This document shows, one piece after another, positions 16,348-18,562 of a stretch of 18,562 bases of DNA. The stretch's first letter is position 1. Every line of letters begins with the position of its first letter. Position numbers and translations under genes: made by a program. The notes under the pieces were generated by a model, which saw only the letters and a list, made by a program, of their open reading frames with translations, was not told the DNA's origin and searched no databases. Source of the stretch: Acholeplasmatales bacterium (GTDB lineage: Bacteria; Bacillota_I; Bacilli_A; Acholeplasmatales; Anaeroplasmataceae). Location: contig CAAGAX010000007.1 in the NCBI GenBank assembly GCA_900767915.1, positions 1-18,562 on the forward strand. The letters are read 5' to 3'.

Positions 16348-16800
16348 ATGAAGGTTGTTAAGTATAATTTTGAGAAGAATCTACATGATGCGTTTATTGA
16401 AATGAATTTAAAGTGGATTAGAGAAATGTTTAAGGTTGAATACGAGGATGAGAAGGTATTAACTAATATTGATGATAGTGTAAAAAATGGTACTAGGCTT
16501 TATTTTACATTATCAGATAATAATGAACCAATAAGCTGTTTGATGCTTGCAAAAATTGATGATGATACCTATGAATTATGCAAATTCGCTTCAAAACAAA
16601 AGGGTGCAGGTAATCTATGTATTAAATATGCCCTTGATGATGCTAAAAGCTTTTGTAAAAGAATATTTATCGCAACAAATACTAGATGTGAGGCTGCAAT
16701 TCATTTATATGAAAAGTATGGCTTTAAGGTTTTTAAAGCTAATGATACCTATGGGTTTTCTTCAGATAGAGTAAATATTTGTTATGAAAAAAAATTATAG
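16348..16800 (+). CDS. GNAT family N-acetyltransferase
   Basis: This 150-residue protein is of the Gcn5-related acetyltransferase type, which moves an acetyl group from acetyl-CoA to an amine of a small molecule or protein. The acetyl-CoA-binding loop is seen as K-Q-K-G-A-G-N-L (83-90), followed by helix C-I-K-Y-A-L-D-D-A (91-99). The C-terminal Y-E-K-Y-G-F (121-126) is the usual GNAT motif B. The N-terminus K-V-V-K-Y-N-F-E-K...L-K-W-I matches how such proteins start. ATG at 16348 is chosen because AGGA (16338-16341) lies 6 bases before it; the in-frame ATG at 16333 has no ribosome site. The acceptor is unknown. It has its own promoter and a strong terminator, so it is a single-gene unit. Confidence 0.85.
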   Translation: MKVVKYNFEKNLHDAFIEMNLKWIREMFKVEYEDEKVLTNIDDSVKNGTRLYFTLSDNNEPISCLMLAKIDDDTYELCKFASKQKGAGNLCIKYALDDAKSFCKRIFIATNTRCEAAIHLYEKYGFKVFKANDTYGFSSDRVNICYEKKL

Positions 16801-16805
16801 TTTTA

Positions 16806-16840
16806 AATAATACTATTTGCTTAAATAGTATTATTTTTTT
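16806..16840 (+). terminator. Terminator of the GNAT gene
   Basis: A perfect 13-bp stem, AATAATACTATTT (16806-16818) with AAATAGTATTATT (16823-16835) around a GCTT loop, is followed by a T-run to 16840. It begins five bases after the GNAT stop codon. Confidence 0.85.
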
Positions 16841-16880
16841 ACGCTTGTAGTATATTTGTAGTTTTATAAATTTTTTATTT

Positions 16881-16889
16881 TGTTATAAT
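16881..16889 (+). promoter_or_regulatory. Extended -10 promoter of the repeat-protein gene
   Basis: TGT-TATAAT (16881-16889) is a perfect extended -10 element. No clear -35 lies at 17 bases, which extended -10 promoters can tolerate. The predicted start near 16896 excludes the ATG at 16888, which overlaps the -10 itself, and supports the downstream ATG at 16912 with GAGG (16900-16903) 8 bases before it. Confidence 0.55.
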
Positions 16890-16911
16890 GAAGATAAATG
16901 AGGCATATATT

Positions 16912-17358
16912 ATGCGAACATTAAAAAAATTAAAGCTTGAGCTTAAGTTTGATAAAAGCTTACGTCATAGTCTTGTTAAGGGAACAAAAAATGAAATTTT
17001 GATTGATTTAGATGGTGATAAACAAGCTGATTTAGCTTTTATCGATTCAACTAATAATGGTAATATCGATACTATCGCAATTGATTTAAGTGGAAATGGT
17101 GAATTTGATTTATATTTTTTAGATAAAAATCAAAATAATATTCCAGATACAATTATTAAAATGGAAAATGATGAGCCTGTTGTTTTAGCAAGTGGTGATG
17201 GTGTAGAGGAGATGATTATTAATAATATAAATGCAATTTATGCACTTATTGATTTAAAGGATTTAATTATTAATAATCTTGATGATGCCCTTGATGAGCT
17301 TTATAAGGAACTGAAAAAAATAATAAAAAAAATAAATAGAGTAGAGGAAAGAAAATAA
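16912..17358 (+). CDS. Hypothetical protein with four 13-residue calcium-loop-like repeats; C-terminus rewritten by intron insertion
   Basis: This is a 148-residue protein without signal peptide or membrane segment. Residues 32-83 are four tandem units of exactly 13 residues, with Asp at unit positions 1 and 9 (D32/D40, D45/D53, D58/D66, D71/D79) and Asp/Asn/Gly between, e.g. D-L-D-G-D-K-Q-A-D and D-L-S-G-N-G-E-F-D. Each loop is followed by a short hydrophobic strand. The pattern resembles EF-hand-like or thrombospondin type-3 calcium loops. A basic N-terminal stretch precedes them, and a helical, charged C-terminal segment (100-142) follows. I do not recognise a named family. The last seven codons (N-R-V-E-E-R-K) and the stop lie inside intron-derived sequence. 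With the element boundary at 17334/17335, excision would give ...K-K-I then TAA, so the native protein was probably seven residues shorter. Metal binding is inferred. Confidence 0.7.
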   Translation: MRTLKKLKLELKFDKSLRHSLVKGTKNEILIDLDGDKQADLAFIDSTNNGNIDTIAIDLSGNGEFDLYFLDKNQNNIPDTIIKMENDEPVVLASGDGVEEMIINNINAIYALIDLKDLIINNLDDALDELYKELKKIIKKINRVEERK

Positions 17359-17371
17359 TTCTTCCCCTCTC

Positions 17372-17405
17372 ATTTACCATACGTATTGGTCTCGTATATG
17401 GCGCT
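17372..17405 (-). other. Degenerate domain V-like segment of intron copy 2
   Basis: This 34-base segment reads AGCGCCATATACG ... CGTATGGT on the minus strand. The AGC triad and the ATACG/CGTAT upper stem survive. The lower strand (GGTAAAT) no longer pairs with AGCGCC, and the tetraloop region reads AGACCA instead of a GNRA loop. It is recognised by alignment with copy 1 and by the following GAGAGGGG. Confidence 0.6.
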
Positions 17406-17479
17406 ACATTTATATTTATCACAAACTACCTAAGGTAGTAAGTAAAAGGTTTTAGGAGTCCTAGTCTTCCTTTTTTTAT

Positions 17480-18240
17480 TGTCCATCTCTAATACTTTAG
17501 GACTTAATATAAAATTTACTACGTTCATTTCACATCTACGATACCAACCAAGTCTTGAATTAGCTACCTTATAAATATCTTCATCCTTGAAATTGCATTT
17601 ATATGTTTTATTAAGTCTTTGAAGATTTATATATATTCTTTTAGGTATTTTCCATTGCTTGATAATTATTACTCTTACTTTATGTCTTAGCCATTATCAG
17701 AAGGTGTCGATAAAATATTTCATGTTACCTATGCGAAAATAATTTATCCATCCTCGTATAATATGGTTTAATTTAGTAAATGTAATTGATAGTGGTTTCG
17801 ATATAGCAAGTTTACGTTTGAGTGCCTTTTTAACCTTATCATAAAGTTTAACCTTTCGGTCATTTTTGCCAAACGTCACTATTTCAAAAATATAATCCTC
17901 TCATTTTATACTCCTTATCAAATTTATCAAGATATATATTTGATAATATTAAAGATAATGATCCACCTTGTGTAGTTCCTATTGTTGATGATATAACAAC
18001 GCCATTTTCCATAATTTCCGCTTGAAGGAATTTACAAATTAAATGAAGTGTATGACTATCATTTACTTTCTCCTTTAGTATTGAGATTAATTTATTGTGA
18101 TTTACAGTTTCGAAATACTTTTTTATATCTAAATCGATTAACCATTCAAATCCTTCATAAAGATACTCTAATACCTTATTTAAAGCTGTGTGACAGTCTT
18201 TGGGTCTAAAGCTATAAGAATAATCACTAGGCTTAAAGGT
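17480..18240 (-). pseudogene. Group II intron reverse transcriptase/maturase, broken
   Basis: Three pieces of an LtrA-type intron-encoded protein remain on the minus strand. The first (about 18240 to 17884) encodes Y-S-F-R-P, a W-L-I-D-L-D-I-K-K-Y-F catalytic strand (first Asp pair), and T-Q-G-G-S-L-S-L-I-L-S-N-I-Y-L, ending at TGA just where the Y-A-D-D motif should follow. The second (17879-17697, another frame) is the maturase domain: K-L-N-H-I-I-R-G-W-I-N-Y-F-R-I-G-N-M-K, closed by TGA-TAA. The same frame then continues with W-L-R-H-K-V-R and K-Q-W-K-I-P-K-R, the C-terminal region. The N-terminus, the YADD catalytic site and the thumb are deleted, and there is a frameshift and two nonsense codons. 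No activity is possible. Confidence 0.9.
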
Positions 18241-18361
18241 TTTCTTAGCCCCTTTTTCAGCAATAACATCACTGTTAACGATTTGAGGTTCACTACACTT
18301 GGCTAAATATTCGTGACTGGACTTTCACCAGTAAGATTTGCCATGCCCGGCACACTAAAAC

Positions 18362-18412
18362 AAATGGGGTTCCATTCTAGATTAATGTCTAGCTTGAAAC
18401 CCCATTTTTATT
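18362..18412. terminator. Bidirectional terminator between convergent genes (5' exon of intron copy 2)
   Basis: AAATGGGGTT (18362-18371) pairs with AACCCCATTT (18398-18407), and an inner stem CTAGA/TCTAG (18377-18381 with 18388-18392) closes a TTAATG loop. TTTTTATTT follows on the plus strand, and AAAAC before it gives a T-rich tail on the minus strand. It can end the repeat-protein gene on the plus strand and the partial gene at the window end on the minus strand. The intron's GTGTG lies six bases beyond its minus-strand T-rich side. Confidence 0.85.
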
Positions 18413-18463
18413 TAATCAATTTTTTTATTACTTTAAAATTATTAAATAATTACAATAATATAT

Positions 18464-18562
18464 TTACTTATTTATAATTTTTTCAATTTCTTCTAATGAT
18501 GTATTTGTGACCTCTGCAATAATATCATTAGAAATTCCCTTCAAGTGCATTCTTTTAACAAC
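18464..18562 (-). CDS. C-terminal end of an Rpn/PD-(D/E)XK transposase-like protein (cut by window end)
   Basis: Only the last 32 codons are in the window. They read K-R-M-H-L-K-G-I-S-N-D-I-I-A-E-V-T-N-T-S-L-E-E-I-E-K-I then I-N-K-stop, a small helix-turn-helix-like tail. This tail is typical of the C-terminus of Rpn/PDDEXK-type nucleases annotated as putative transposases (pattern A-x-x-M-x-x-x-G-x-x-x-x-x-I-A-x-x-T-G-L-S-x-E-E-I-x-x-L). It is convergent with the repeat-protein gene and shares its bidirectional terminator, about 57 bases after the TAA. The identity rests on a short tail and is tentative; that it is coding is more certain. Confidence 0.5.
   Translation of the reverse strand, partial: VVKRMHLKGISNDIIAEVTNTSLEEIEKIINK

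Larger units (their letters stand above)
17335..18355 (-). mobile_element. Group II intron remnant, copy 2 (with broken RT/maturase)
   Basis: On the minus strand the element starts at 18355 with GTGTGCCGGGC and ends near 17335 in ...CTCTATT, through a domain V-like segment (17372-17405) and the ATGAGAGGGG domain VI linker shared with copy 1. About 110 bases of domain I are joined directly to reverse-transcriptase coding sequence, so most of the ribozyme core (rest of domain I to IV) is missing. Domain V has lost pairing in its lower stem. At 1.02 kb it is about half the length of an intact element. Splicing and mobility should both be dead. As in copy 1 it is antisense to the upstream plus-strand gene, and its 5' end abuts the T-rich side of a terminator hairpin. 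Confidence 0.88.

Noticed and set aside
16547..16774. Open plus-strand frame of 75 codons
   Set aside because: It overlaps the GNAT gene in another frame; the GNAT motifs identify the true frame.
17697..17879. A free-standing small protein of 60 residues
   Set aside because: It is the maturase segment of a reverse transcriptase whose other parts lie on both sides in the same strand; its ATG is fortuitous.
17335..18355. An active group II intron
   Set aside because: The YADD site, most of domains I-IV and domain V pairing are lost, and the RT frame is broken by frameshift and stops.
1..18562. CRISPR array, tRNA or rRNA genes
   Set aside because: No regularly spaced direct repeats and no cloverleaf or rRNA-like sequence were seen on either strand.

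Overview
The window is very AT-rich (roughly a quarter G+C by eye), with strong AGGAGG-like ribosome binding sites, TTGAnn/TATAAT promoters, a lipoprotein signal and a Wzx/Wzy-type surface polysaccharide cluster without LPS core genes. This suggests a low-GC Bacillota (Bacilli/Erysipelotrichia-like, possibly a gut lineage close to the Mollicutes). TGA is used as a stop (the ABC ATPase ends in TGA, four bases before the permease start) and Trp is TGG, so the code is standard. The species cannot be named from the sequence.

Region 1 (1-8781, all minus strand) is a tightly packed surface-polysaccharide operon. In transcription order it encodes an O-antigen ligase/polymerase-like membrane protein, a priming sugar-phosphate transferase, a DUF4422 glycosyltransferase, a Wzy-like polymerase, a GT2-GT4 fusion glycosyltransferase, a second DUF4422 glycosyltransferase, a Wzx flippase, and UDP-galactopyranose mutase (Glf, cut by the window start). 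The GT2 half of the fusion carries GlfT-like motifs. With Glf this suggests a repeat unit containing galactofuranose, primed on undecaprenyl phosphate, flipped by Wzx and polymerised outside.

Region 2 (8782-11518) starts at a divergent promoter region. It encodes a 642-residue lipoprotein whose secreted domain carries the ordered motif set of GT80-type bacterial sialyltransferases (EDG, KGHP, then a Glu and a Ser-Ser pair after a VP motif). This is the most striking gene. Its terminator is separated from its stop codon by a 0.46-kb group II intron remnant in antisense orientation.

Region 3 (11519-13125) holds about 300 bases of decayed sequence, a terminator, a DapB/2,4-diaminopentanoate-dehydrogenase-like oxidoreductase on the minus strand, and a divergent regulatory region with two matching inverted repeats.

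Region 4 (13126-17358, plus strand) holds an ABC ATPase and a two-module FtsX-type permease (one operon), a GNAT acetyltransferase with its own promoter and terminator, and a small protein with four exact 13-residue Asp/Asn-rich, calcium-loop-like repeats.

Region 5 (17335-18562) is a second, longer group II intron remnant on the minus strand with a broken reverse transcriptase/maturase gene. It again sits between a plus-strand gene and a bidirectional terminator, and has replaced the last codons of the repeat protein. At the right edge is the C-terminal end of a minus-strand gene resembling Rpn/PD-(D/E)XK transposase-like nucleases.
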